Assembly (NCBI GenBank): GCA_963664255.1
Contig: OY760938.1
Location: forward strand, 1,860,001-1,924,000
DNA length: 64,000 nucleotides
Direction: 5' to 3'
From: G963663775 sp963664255
GTDB lineage: Bacteria > Bacillota > Clostridia > Oscillospirales > Butyricicoccaceae
The notes under the pieces are model-generated. The model worked only from the letters and a program-made list of their open reading frames with translations, was not told the origin of the DNA and did no database searches. Below, one piece after another: positions 7,674 to 15,431 of the stretch. Made by a program: the position numbers and the translations under genes. Numbering within the stretch: position 1 is the first letter of the stretch; each line of letters starts with the position of its first letter.

Positions 7674-8696
7674 CTACATTTGCACAGAAAAACGGTTTTT
7701 TCCGTTTGTTTTGGAGTTGTACAGCGCAATATCGGCACGCTTAATGGTCTGGTCGATGGGCTCGCCCGGCACATATGCCGAAACCCCCAGACTGACCGTG
7801 ACAGGGCGTCCAAGACCGAAATCTGACCACGCGATGGCGTTGCAGATGGCTTCGGCATAGGTTTGCGCCATTTCTAAATTGTCTTGCAGCACCACCACAA
7901 ACTCCTCCCCGCCAAAGCGCGCGATGATGTTCTCCTCATCGAGCAGCATTTGGATGGTGTTCACCAGCTTTTTCAGCACCATATCGCCGGCATCATGCCC
8001 GAAGGTATCGTTCACCGCCTTGAAATCGTCAATATCCAGCATGATGATGCAGCACTTGGTTTGTTTTTTTAGTAGGGTTTGCAAATATTGGAACAAATAG
8101 TGGCGGTTGCAGGCGCGGGTGAGCGGGTCATGGTTGGAGTAAAATTCCAGATTGTCCTGCACATAGATTTTGAGAAAATATAAGATGAACAGCAGCAGCA
8201 CCATGTCGATGGTCAGCAAAAACAGGACAAAGTGAAAATGCCGCGTTTGCTCGCGGGTCAAAAGCTCGGTGAAGGACACGACTTCTGCGGTATCCTGCCA
8301 AAAATGCTCGCTTTCCTGCACGATTTGGTGACGTAGCGTGTCAGAGGGGGCTTGCCGATAGGTCAGCAGGCTTTGGTGCAGGGCATCCCAATGCACATAA
8401 AGTTCGTCTAACAGGGTGCGGTGCGCGGCGTCATTTGGCTGCATGGCACACACGGCGCGCAGCGCAGAAAGGTGCGCATCCACCTGCGCCAGCAGGTCAT
8501 CCGCAGGCATTTCGGCAAGCTCCAGCTTCACCACGCGCTGCACTGCCACGTGGATGGTGCTGGTGGTGCGCATCAGCTGCGCATCGCGCTCCAAATGCGC
8601 CTGCATATATTGAATATATATCATATTAATGCCAATCAGAAAGAGCAGAACGCTGCAAATCACGAGGAGAAATTTGGATTTTTTCACGAAATACAC
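7674..8696 (-). CDS. Membrane diguanylate cyclase (GGDEF domain)
   Basis: About 340 residues. TM1 (about 8-27) and TM2 (about 155-178) flank an extracellular helical sensor of roughly 125 residues. The GGDEF domain spans about 190-340 and carries the active-site motif ARFGGEEFVVVL plus MLDIDDFKAVNDTFGHDAGD, so it should convert two GTP to cyclic di-GMP. I see no RxxD inhibitory site right before GGEEF. The start is GTG; either 8694-8696 or GTG 8685-8687, which has better spacing from AGGCAGG, could be used. It is flanked by chemoreceptors and the YgjP-like gene downstream. Confidence 0.9.
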   Translation of the reverse strand: MYFVKKSKFLLVICSVLLFLIGINMIYIQYMQAHLERDAQLMRTTSTIHVAVQRVVKLELAEMPADDLLAQVDAHLSALRAVCAMQPNDAAHRTLLDELYVHWDALHQSLLTYRQAPSDTLRHQIVQESEHFWQDTAEVVSFTELLTREQTRHFHFVLFLLTIDMVLLLFILYFLKIYVQDNLEFYSNHDPLTRACNRHYLFQYLQTLLKKQTKCCIIMLDIDDFKAVNDTFGHDAGDMVLKKLVNTIQMLLDEENIIARFGGEEFVVVLQDNLEMAQTYAEAICNAIAWSDFGLGRPVTVSLGVSAYVPGEPIDQTIKRADIALYNSKTNGKNRFSVQM

Positions 8697-8746
8697 CTGC
8701 CTCTATGCTGTCAAGATGGAGGGGGAGCGCACGCCATATATGCCAT

Positions 8747-8775
8747 AGTATACACGCTTGCGGGGAGGGGTTCAA
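8747..8775 (-). promoter_or_regulatory. Promoter of the diguanylate cyclase gene
   Basis: On the minus strand TTGAAC (8770-8775), 17-bp spacer, TATACT (8747-8752), about 50 bp before the start codon. Confidence 0.75.
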
Positions 8776-8843
8776 TTCTTTTGACAAAGTTTGCATATTT
8801 TTTCATCTTGCTGTCGATAAAATACACCCCCGTGCGGCGGCTG

Positions 8844-8872
8844 TAGACTTTGGAAGAGCATGGCGGTATAAT
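8844..8872 (+). promoter_or_regulatory. sbcDC promoter
   Basis: TAGACT (8844-8849), 17-bp spacer, perfect TATAAT (8867-8872), 42 bp upstream of sbcD. Confidence 0.6.
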
Positions 8873-8914
8873 AAGAAACGATGAATTAAAAAAAGCGGGA
8901 GGGCGAATTCTTTT

Positions 8915-10051
8915 ATGAAGCTGCTGCATCTATCGGACCTGCATCTGGGCAAGCAGGTGCATGAATGCTCCATGCTGGAGGAGCAAGCCGCCATTTTGGA
9001 GCAAATCCTCGCCATCGTGCGGGAAGAACAGCCAAGCGGCGTGCTGATTGCCGGCGATGTGTATGACAAATCTGTGCCGCCAGTCGAAGCGGTGGCGTTG
9101 TTTGACCGCTTTTTGGTCAAATTGTCGGCACTGGGCGTGCTCGTGTGCGTCATCAGCGGCAATCATGATTCGGCGGAGCGCATGGCGTTTGGCGCACGGC
9201 TGATGCTGGGGAGCGGGGTCTATGTGGCGCCGGCGTACCACGGGGCGGTGCAAAGCATGACCTTGCGGGATGATTTCGGCAGGGTGGTGGTGTGGATGCT
9301 GCCGTTTGTCAAGCCGGCGCACGTGCGGCGATTTTTTCCGGAAAAAACCATCGAATCCTATACGGATGCGTTGCAGACCGTCATTGACCACATGCAGCTG
9401 GACCCCGATGCCCGCCATGTGCTCATCACCCATCAGTTTGTGACGGGGGCGATGCGCTGTGAATCCGAGGAGCTGTCGGTCGGCGGCACAGACCAAGTGG
9501 ACGCGGCGGTGTTTGCGCCGTTTGATTACGTTGCGCTGGGGCATCTGCACAGCCCACAAAAGGTGGGGCGGGAAACCGTACGCTACAGCGGTACGCCGCT
9601 GAAATATTCCTTTTCCGAAATGCACCATCAGAAATCGGTCACCATCGTCGAGCTGGGGGAAAAAGGAACGGTGCACGTGCGCCAAATTGCACTGACACCT
9701 CTGCACGATTTGCGCGAAATTCGCGGCAGTTATCTGGAAATCACCGCAAAATCCTTTTACGAGGGCACGGCAACCGAGGATTATCTGCGCATTGTCCTCA
9801 CGGATGAAACCGACATTCCCGATGCCATCGGCAAGCTGCGGGTGATTTATCCCAACATCCTGCAGCTGACCTATGACAACCAACGCACACGGGCGGGCGG
9901 CACACTGGGCGACCTCACACAGACACCGCAGCAAACCCCCATGGGGCTGTTTGAAACCTTTTATGAAACGCAGAACGGGCAGGCGATGTCAGACGAGCAG
10001 CACGCCTTTTTGGCAGGCTTGATGGAACAGATTTGGGAGGGGGACGCATGA
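8915..10051 (+). CDS. sbcD: Exonuclease SbcCD, nuclease subunit SbcD (Mre11-like)
   Basis: 378 residues with the calcineurin-type phosphoesterase motifs of SbcD/Mre11. These are MKLLHLSDLHLGK (metal ligands Asp8 and His10), AGDVYDKSVPP, ISGNHDSAERMAFG, TVIDHMQ...VLITHQF and ALGHLHSPQ. Together with SbcC it forms an ATP-dependent Mn2+ nuclease that opens DNA hairpins and processes blocked ends. The gene overlaps sbcC by 4 bp (ATGA), so translation is coupled. RBS GGGAGG lies upstream of the ATG. Confidence 0.96.
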   Translation: MKLLHLSDLHLGKQVHECSMLEEQAAILEQILAIVREEQPSGVLIAGDVYDKSVPPVEAVALFDRFLVKLSALGVLVCVISGNHDSAERMAFGARLMLGSGVYVAPAYHGAVQSMTLRDDFGRVVVWMLPFVKPAHVRRFFPEKTIESYTDALQTVIDHMQLDPDARHVLITHQFVTGAMRCESEELSVGGTDQVDAAVFAPFDYVALGHLHSPQKVGRETVRYSGTPLKYSFSEMHHQKSVTIVELGEKGTVHVRQIALTPLHDLREIRGSYLEITAKSFYEGTATEDYLRIVLTDETDIPDAIGKLRVIYPNILQLTYDNQRTRAGGTLGDLTQTPQQTPMGLFETFYETQNGQAMSDEQHAFLAGLMEQIWEGDA

Positions 10052-12813
10052 GACCGATTCGATTGACGCTGTCGGCATTTGGGCCGTATGCGGGCAAAAC
10101 CGTCTTTGACATGGACAAGCTCGGCACACAGGGGCTGTATTTGATTACGGGTGACACAGGGGCGGGCAAAACCACCATCTTCGATGCCATCACCTTTGCG
10201 CTGTATGGCGAGCCGAGCGGCGAAACGCGCGAAACTGCCATGCTGCGCAGCAAATATGCGGCAGACGATACGCCGACCGAGGTCGAGCTGGCGTTTGTGT
10301 ACGCAGGCAAGACCTATCACATCACGCGCAACCCCGAATATGACCGCCCTGCAAGGCGCGGTGACGGTGTGGTGCGGCAAAAGGCGGACGCGACCCTGAC
10401 CTATCCCGATGGGCGGGTGGTGACGCGGCTGCGCGAGGTCAACCAAGCCGTGTGCGAGATTATGGGCATCGACCGCGGGCAGTTCACCCAGATTGCGATG
10501 ATTGCGCAGGGGGATTTTCTCAAGCTGCTGCTTGCCTCCACCGAAGACCGCAAGAAAATCTTTCGGCAGATTTTTCAAACAGGACGCTATCAGGTGCTGC
10601 AGGAGCGGCTGAAAGCGGCGTCTAGCGAACTGAACAAAACCTGCGAAGCCCTGCAAGCCAGCCTGCGGCAATCCATCGAAAGCGTGCTGTGTCCGCCGGA
10701 AAGCGAACAGGCGGCGGACTGGAACACGGCGGTGCAGGGCAAGCTGCCCATGGCAGACACCTTGGAATTGCTCGAAAAATTGTGCAAGCAGGACGAAACT
10801 GCACAAATCGCCTGCCAAACACAGCTGCAAACCATCGAACACACCTTGCAGACCGTCCAAACACAGCTTGGCACGGCACAGCAGCTGCAAAAAGCGCAGG
10901 CACAGCTGCAAACGGCGCAGCAGGAGGTGGCGGCACTCACCCCGCAGATGCAGCTTTGGCAGATGGCATATGCCGCCGAGCAGGAAAAGCAACCCCTGCG
11001 GGAGGAATTGGCGGAGCAGATTGCACAGGCGAAGCAGGCACTGCCCCGCTATGACGAGCGGGATGCCCTGCAAGCACGCCTACACCAAACCACACAAACC
11101 CTCGCCGCCGCCGCACAGGCACTGGACAAGCACCGCGCCGACAAAACCACCCTGCTGACGCAGCGCACGCAGGCACAGCAGGAGCTTACCTTATATAAGG
11201 ATGCAGGCACGCAGCAGGAGAAATTGCAGCACACGCAAAAAGACCTGCTGGCACGGCAAAAGCACATGGACGAATTGGCAGGATTACAGAAGGAATGGAC
11301 AAAGCTAGATGGTCGACTTGCCAAAGCACAGGCGCAGTACACCGCGGCGGCACAGCACACGGCGCAGTTGCAGGCAGCATATGACCGCTTGCATCGTGCC
11401 TTTTTGGACGAACAAGCAGGGGTTTTGGCGCAAAGCTTGACGGAGCACGTGCCCTGCCCTGTCTGTGGTTCGACCGCGCATCCTGCCCCTGCACAGCTGC
11501 CCGCGCACGCCCCCACCGCCGCACAGCTAGAGCACGCCAAGGCACAGGCAGACGCGGCACAGGCGCAGGCGGCGGCAGACAGCACCGCGGCGGCAGGATG
11601 CAAGGGGCAGGCGGACACCGCACAGGGCGAAATTTTGCGGCGGGCAGCGGAAGCCTTTGGCGATTGTGCATGGGAGGATATTTCCGCTAAAATGCAGGCA
11701 GCTGCGGCAGAAATTGCGGTGCAGCTGGGCGAAAATCAAGCCGCACAGCAGGAAATAACGCAGAAACTACAGCGTGCCGCCAAAATCGAAGCGTGGCTGC
11801 CACAGCAGGCAGGCAAGCAGCAGCAGCTGGAGGACGCCATTGCCGCCGCACAAACCGCGCTGGCAACCGGCGAGCGGGACAAGCAAAACCTTGCGGAAGC
11901 CATCGAAGCGCACCGCCAAAGCCTTGCCTTTGCCACCCGTGCACAGGCGGAAACCGCCCTCAAGGCGCAGGAAAAACAGCGGGAAACCCTCCAAAATGCC
12001 TTGGAAACCGCACAAAAGACGCTTGAGCAGGGCAAATCCCGCATGGATGCACTGCAAGGCACCGTGGCGGCACTGACCGCGCAAACGCAGGGCACTGCGC
12101 CCATCGACCTTGCGGCACTGCGCACGCAGCTGATGGCATTGCAGCAGGACAAGCAAGGCAAAACCGCACAGCACACGCAAATCATCTCGCGATGGGACCG
12201 CAACCGTGCCCTGCTCATGCAAATGCACGCCCAACAGGACAAGCTTGCCGCCGCAGAAATCCGTTGGAGCTGGGTGCGCACGCTGAGCAACACGGCGAGC
12301 GGTAACTTGAGCGGGCGGGAACGGGTGATGCTGGAAACCCATGTGCAGATGACCTATTTTGACCGCATTCTCGTGCGTGCCAACACCCGTCTGATGCAAA
12401 TGACAGGCGGACAATATGAGCTGCGCCGCAGCACCGTGGCGGAAAATAACCGCAGCCAAAGCGGCTTGGATTTGGACGTGCTCGACCATTATAACGGCTC
12501 GATGCGCAGCGTCAAAACGCTGTCGGGCGGGGAATCCTTCAAGGCATCGCTGTCGCTGGCGTTGGGGCTGTCGGATGAAATCCAGTCCGCTGCGGGCGGC
12601 ATTCAGCTGGACACCATGTTTGTGGATGAGGGATTTGGCTCGCTGGACGAGCACTCGCTGCAGCAGGCGATGCAGGCACTGGCGGGGCTTGCCACAGGCA
12701 ACCGTTTGGTGGGCATCATCTCCCATGTGGCGGAGCTGAAAGAACGCATTGATATGCAAATCGTTGTCAAAAAAGAAAAAAATGGGGGAAGCTCTGCTAA
12801 AATTATGGTGTAA
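10048..12813 (+). CDS. sbcC: Exonuclease SbcCD, ATPase subunit SbcC (Rad50-like)
   Basis: Start taken at ATG 10048, overlapping the sbcD stop, which gives 921 residues. The Walker A is TGDTGAGKTTIFDAI near the N-terminus. Two very Ala/Gln-rich coiled coils flank the zinc hook CPVCGSTAHP (about residue 470). The C-terminal lobe has the ABC signature LSGGESFKASL and Walker B DTMFVDEGFGSLDE. This is the full SMC-like layout of SbcC. The coiled coil has strong compositional bias, which creates many long shadow ORFs in other frames. It partners SbcD in DNA end and hairpin processing. Confidence 0.96.
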   Translation: MRPIRLTLSAFGPYAGKTVFDMDKLGTQGLYLITGDTGAGKTTIFDAITFALYGEPSGETRETAMLRSKYAADDTPTEVELAFVYAGKTYHITRNPEYDRPARRGDGVVRQKADATLTYPDGRVVTRLREVNQAVCEIMGIDRGQFTQIAMIAQGDFLKLLLASTEDRKKIFRQIFQTGRYQVLQERLKAASSELNKTCEALQASLRQSIESVLCPPESEQAADWNTAVQGKLPMADTLELLEKLCKQDETAQIACQTQLQTIEHTLQTVQTQLGTAQQLQKAQAQLQTAQQEVAALTPQMQLWQMAYAAEQEKQPLREELAEQIAQAKQALPRYDERDALQARLHQTTQTLAAAAQALDKHRADKTTLLTQRTQAQQELTLYKDAGTQQEKLQHTQKDLLARQKHMDELAGLQKEWTKLDGRLAKAQAQYTAAAQHTAQLQAAYDRLHRAFLDEQAGVLAQSLTEHVPCPVCGSTAHPAPAQLPAHAPTAAQLEHAKAQADAAQAQAAADSTAAAGCKGQADTAQGEILRRAAEAFGDCAWEDISAKMQAAAAEIAVQLGENQAAQQEITQKLQRAAKIEAWLPQQAGKQQQLEDAIAAAQTALATGERDKQNLAEAIEAHRQSLAFATRAQAETALKAQEKQRETLQNALETAQKTLEQGKSRMDALQGTVAALTAQTQGTAPIDLAALRTQLMALQQDKQGKTAQHTQIISRWDRNRALLMQMHAQQDKLAAAEIRWSWVRTLSNTASGNLSGRERVMLETHVQMTYFDRILVRANTRLMQMTGGQYELRRSTVAENNRSQSGLDLDVLDHYNGSMRSVKTLSGGESFKASLSLALGLSDEIQSAAGGIQLDTMFVDEGFGSLDEHSLQQAMQALAGLATGNRLVGIISHVAELKERIDMQIVVKKEKNGGSSAKIMV

Positions 12814-13137
12814 AAGCAAAAGAAAACAGCAGAAACGGATGGAAATGTGCGGGCAAAAAGGAGAAAAACGGCATTATAGATAAAAACAAGCACGATGCAG
12901 ACGAAATTCATGTAAGAATGACAAAAAACAAACAAAGTCGCATCAAGCCGTTGTAGAATTTCTGTGAAAATGGTACACTATAGGTTGTCAGGTATCAGTG
13001 AAATGTGTGCCAAAAAATTGGAATAAGCAGCAATGTGGGATGATTAGAGGGAGAAGCGTAGTGTTTTTTCTAAAGTAAGTATGGCGTGCAGGGACCTGAC
13101 AGTCTGATGCAATTCAATCAAATAAGGAGCCTAGAAT
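12814..13137. other. 324-bp intergenic region before the third MCP
   Basis: No gene seen. It holds a promoter at 12951-12979 (TTGTAG, 17 bp, TACACT) and a leader of about 150 nt that ends in the RBS AAGGAG. I looked for a cyclic di-GMP riboswitch in the leader and do not recognise one. Confidence 0.6.
12951..12979 (+). promoter_or_regulatory. Candidate promoter of third MCP
   Basis: TTGTAG (12951-12956), 17-bp spacer, TACACT (12974-12979). It is a different promoter from that of the two leftward chemoreceptors. Confidence 0.6.
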
Positions 13138-14940
13138 ATGCTGAAAAAAGCAACGGTGAAAACCAAACTCATCCTGTGTTTTGGATGCTTGATGCTGTTG
13201 ACCATTTTTACGCAAAGCATCGTATCCTTTATCGAGTTGACACAGGCGCACAACGCCGCCATCGAGGCGGAAAAAGAAAAATTTGACACAGTGATTCAAA
13301 CCGGCGTGGAGAGCCTTATCAGCACACTGGATGCCAACCACCAGATGTGTGTCGAGAATGGTTATCCGGAAGCGGTGGAGAAGAAAGCAGCGGAAGACAT
13401 CGTGCGCAATACCCGCTATAACGATGGCGATGGATATTTTTGGGCGGACGAGCAGGACGGCACGTGCGCCGTACATATGAACGCGGACTATGAGGGCAAG
13501 ATGCGCCTGAATGACCAGGATTTGGAGGGCAACTATTACATCCAAAATCTGATTGAAGCGGGCGACAACGGCGGCGGCTTCACCGAATTTTATTTCACCA
13601 AGCCGGACGAAGACGGCAGCTTCAAAAAGCGTGCCTATACCGCGAAATATGACGAATACGGCTGGTATATCAGCACCGGCAACTATTATCAGGACATGGA
13701 CGCTACCATTGGCACTTACCAGACGAAAAAAATCAGAGCACTGATTGAACTGCTTGTTTGCGGCATTTTGATGGCAGTGGTGGGGCTGGTGTTTGTGCGC
13801 TGGCTGTCCAACGGCATGACACGCCATCTGAGAGCCATCACCAAGCGGCTGCTGCTGCTGAGCGAGGGCGACCTGCACTCGCCTGTGCCGGAAATCCGTA
13901 CAGCGGATGAATTTGGCGTGCTGGCGACAGCTGCCGAGCAAACGGTGCAGAATTTGAGCCGCATTGTACAGCACATTGACAACACCATGCGCGATTTTTC
14001 CAACGGCGATTTTGTGCTGCAGTCCAACACCGATTATATCGGCGATTTGGAGAGCATTCACACCTCTATCGACAAATTTGTGAGCAATATTTCGCAGGCA
14101 ATGGCGCAAATCGATGCGGTTTCCAACGAAGTGACGCAGGGCGCATTGCAGGTGTCCGGCGGCGCTACCGTGCTGGCGCAAGGCTCGACCGAGCAGGCGC
14201 AGACCGTACAGGAGCTGTCAGACTTTGTCAGCCAGATTGCCGCAAGCCTGCAAACCACCACCCAAAGTGCCGAGCAAGCCAAGCAGATGGCGGAGCTTGC
14301 CAGCGCGGGCTATGACGCGGGACAGGCGAAAATCCAAAGCATGGTGGACGCGATGCAGGAAATCAGCAATGCATCGGGCGAAATTGAAAAAATCATTCGT
14401 AATATTGAAGACATTGCGTTCCAAACCAATATTTTGGCACTGAATGCGGCGGTGGAAGCTGCACGCGCGGGCGAATCCGGCAAGGGCTTCGCTGTGGTGG
14501 CGGATGAGGTGCGCAACCTCGCCGGAAAGTCGGCAGAAAGTGCGCAAAACACCGCGGCACTCATCCAGCACTCGATGCAGGCCATCGAAAACGGTTCTAA
14601 AATTGCAGTGGACACTGCACAGTCGCTGCAGGACATCATCTCCGGCTCGCAGATGTCTTCACAGATTGTGCAGCACATCGCAGACGAAACGATTTCACAG
14701 GAAAAATCCATCGCCGAGGTCAACAGCAGTATGCTGCAAATTTCAAGCGTGGTGCAGACCAACAGCGCGACCGCGCAGCAAAGCGCTGCGGTGAGCGAAA
14801 CCATGTCCCGGCAGGCGCAGACGCTCAAGGAGCTGATTGCAGGCTTCCGCTATCAAAATGAACGGCAGATGCCGCAGAAATCGCAGACCCCACGCGCACC
14901 CAAAACAGACAGCCAATTCGATACATCGGATAAGTATTAA
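13138..14940 (+). CDS. Methyl-accepting chemotaxis protein with single-Cache sensor
   Basis: 600 residues. TM1 (about 12-30) is followed by an extracellular sCache_2-like domain with RYNDGDGYFWADEQDG and YGWYISTGNYYQDMD. TM2 (about 200-222), HAMP and a signalling hairpin follow, with the tip FQTNILALNAAVEAARAG and GKGFAVVADEVRNLA. The C-terminal tail ends DTSDKY. Cache domains of this type usually bind small organic acids; the ligand here is unknown. The ATG is preceded by AAGGAG. A strong terminator follows, so it is a monocistronic unit. Confidence 0.94.
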   Translation: MLKKATVKTKLILCFGCLMLLTIFTQSIVSFIELTQAHNAAIEAEKEKFDTVIQTGVESLISTLDANHQMCVENGYPEAVEKKAAEDIVRNTRYNDGDGYFWADEQDGTCAVHMNADYEGKMRLNDQDLEGNYYIQNLIEAGDNGGGFTEFYFTKPDEDGSFKKRAYTAKYDEYGWYISTGNYYQDMDATIGTYQTKKIRALIELLVCGILMAVVGLVFVRWLSNGMTRHLRAITKRLLLLSEGDLHSPVPEIRTADEFGVLATAAEQTVQNLSRIVQHIDNTMRDFSNGDFVLQSNTDYIGDLESIHTSIDKFVSNISQAMAQIDAVSNEVTQGALQVSGGATVLAQGSTEQAQTVQELSDFVSQIAASLQTTTQSAEQAKQMAELASAGYDAGQAKIQSMVDAMQEISNASGEIEKIIRNIEDIAFQTNILALNAAVEAARAGESGKGFAVVADEVRNLAGKSAESAQNTAALIQHSMQAIENGSKIAVDTAQSLQDIISGSQMSSQIVQHIADETISQEKSIAEVNSSMLQISSVVQTNSATAQQSAAVSETMSRQAQTLKELIAGFRYQNERQMPQKSQTPRAPKTDSQFDTSDKY

Positions 14941-14949
14941 GCACCATCA

Positions 14950-14987
14950 AGCACCATCGGCAGCGGGGTTGTCGGTGGTGCTTTTTT
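14950..14987 (+). terminator. Terminator of third MCP
   Basis: agcaccatcggca (14950-14962) pairs with tgtcggtggtgct (14970-14982), followed by TTTTTT. Confidence 0.9.
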
Positions 14988-15431
14988 GCGTGGAATATAC
15001 TTGATGTGCAGGCATAAATATACATGAAAAACATTGCATCTTGCGGGCAAATATGATACAGTGAACACAAGAGAAAGCAAGCCCGCTGCGCTTGTGCAAA
15101 GCAGGTGCGCGCGGGCACGGCATCGACCGCCGCTTATGCGAAAATGCACCGCATGGAGCGCGGAAAACGGCAGAAATTGGCGTTTTTTCTGTGAGGGAAT
15201 GGTGAAAGTAGATAAAAAAACAGGGAAAGAATCCCATCTATTTTCTATTTTGCTGAAAAAAGAATGAAAATATCGTGTATTTTTCATATTTCACAAAAAT
15301 GCAAGATATGGTAAAATAAAACGATACAATTTGTGCAAAGCATTCGGATAGAATGGACAACCCTGCATGGAAGCAGTAGAGGGAACTGCACAAATGGGAA
15401 TGCAAAAACAGCAGCAGAGGGGGGCGTGCCT
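14988..15431. other. 444-bp intergenic region before the GGDEF-EAL gene
   Basis: No convincing gene. It contains two candidate + strand promoters: TTGCAT-17-TACAGT at 15034-15062, and a weak -35 with TAAAAT at 15289-15317. The latter's ggTAAAATaaa resembles the -10 region of the two leftward MCP promoters. The long leader (over 100 nt) has no riboswitch that I recognise. Confidence 0.5.

Noticed and set aside
12980..13137. Cyclic di-GMP riboswitch in front of the third MCP (and in 15063-15431 before GGDEF-EAL)
   Set aside because: The conserved core of class I or II aptamers is not recognisable by eye in these leaders.
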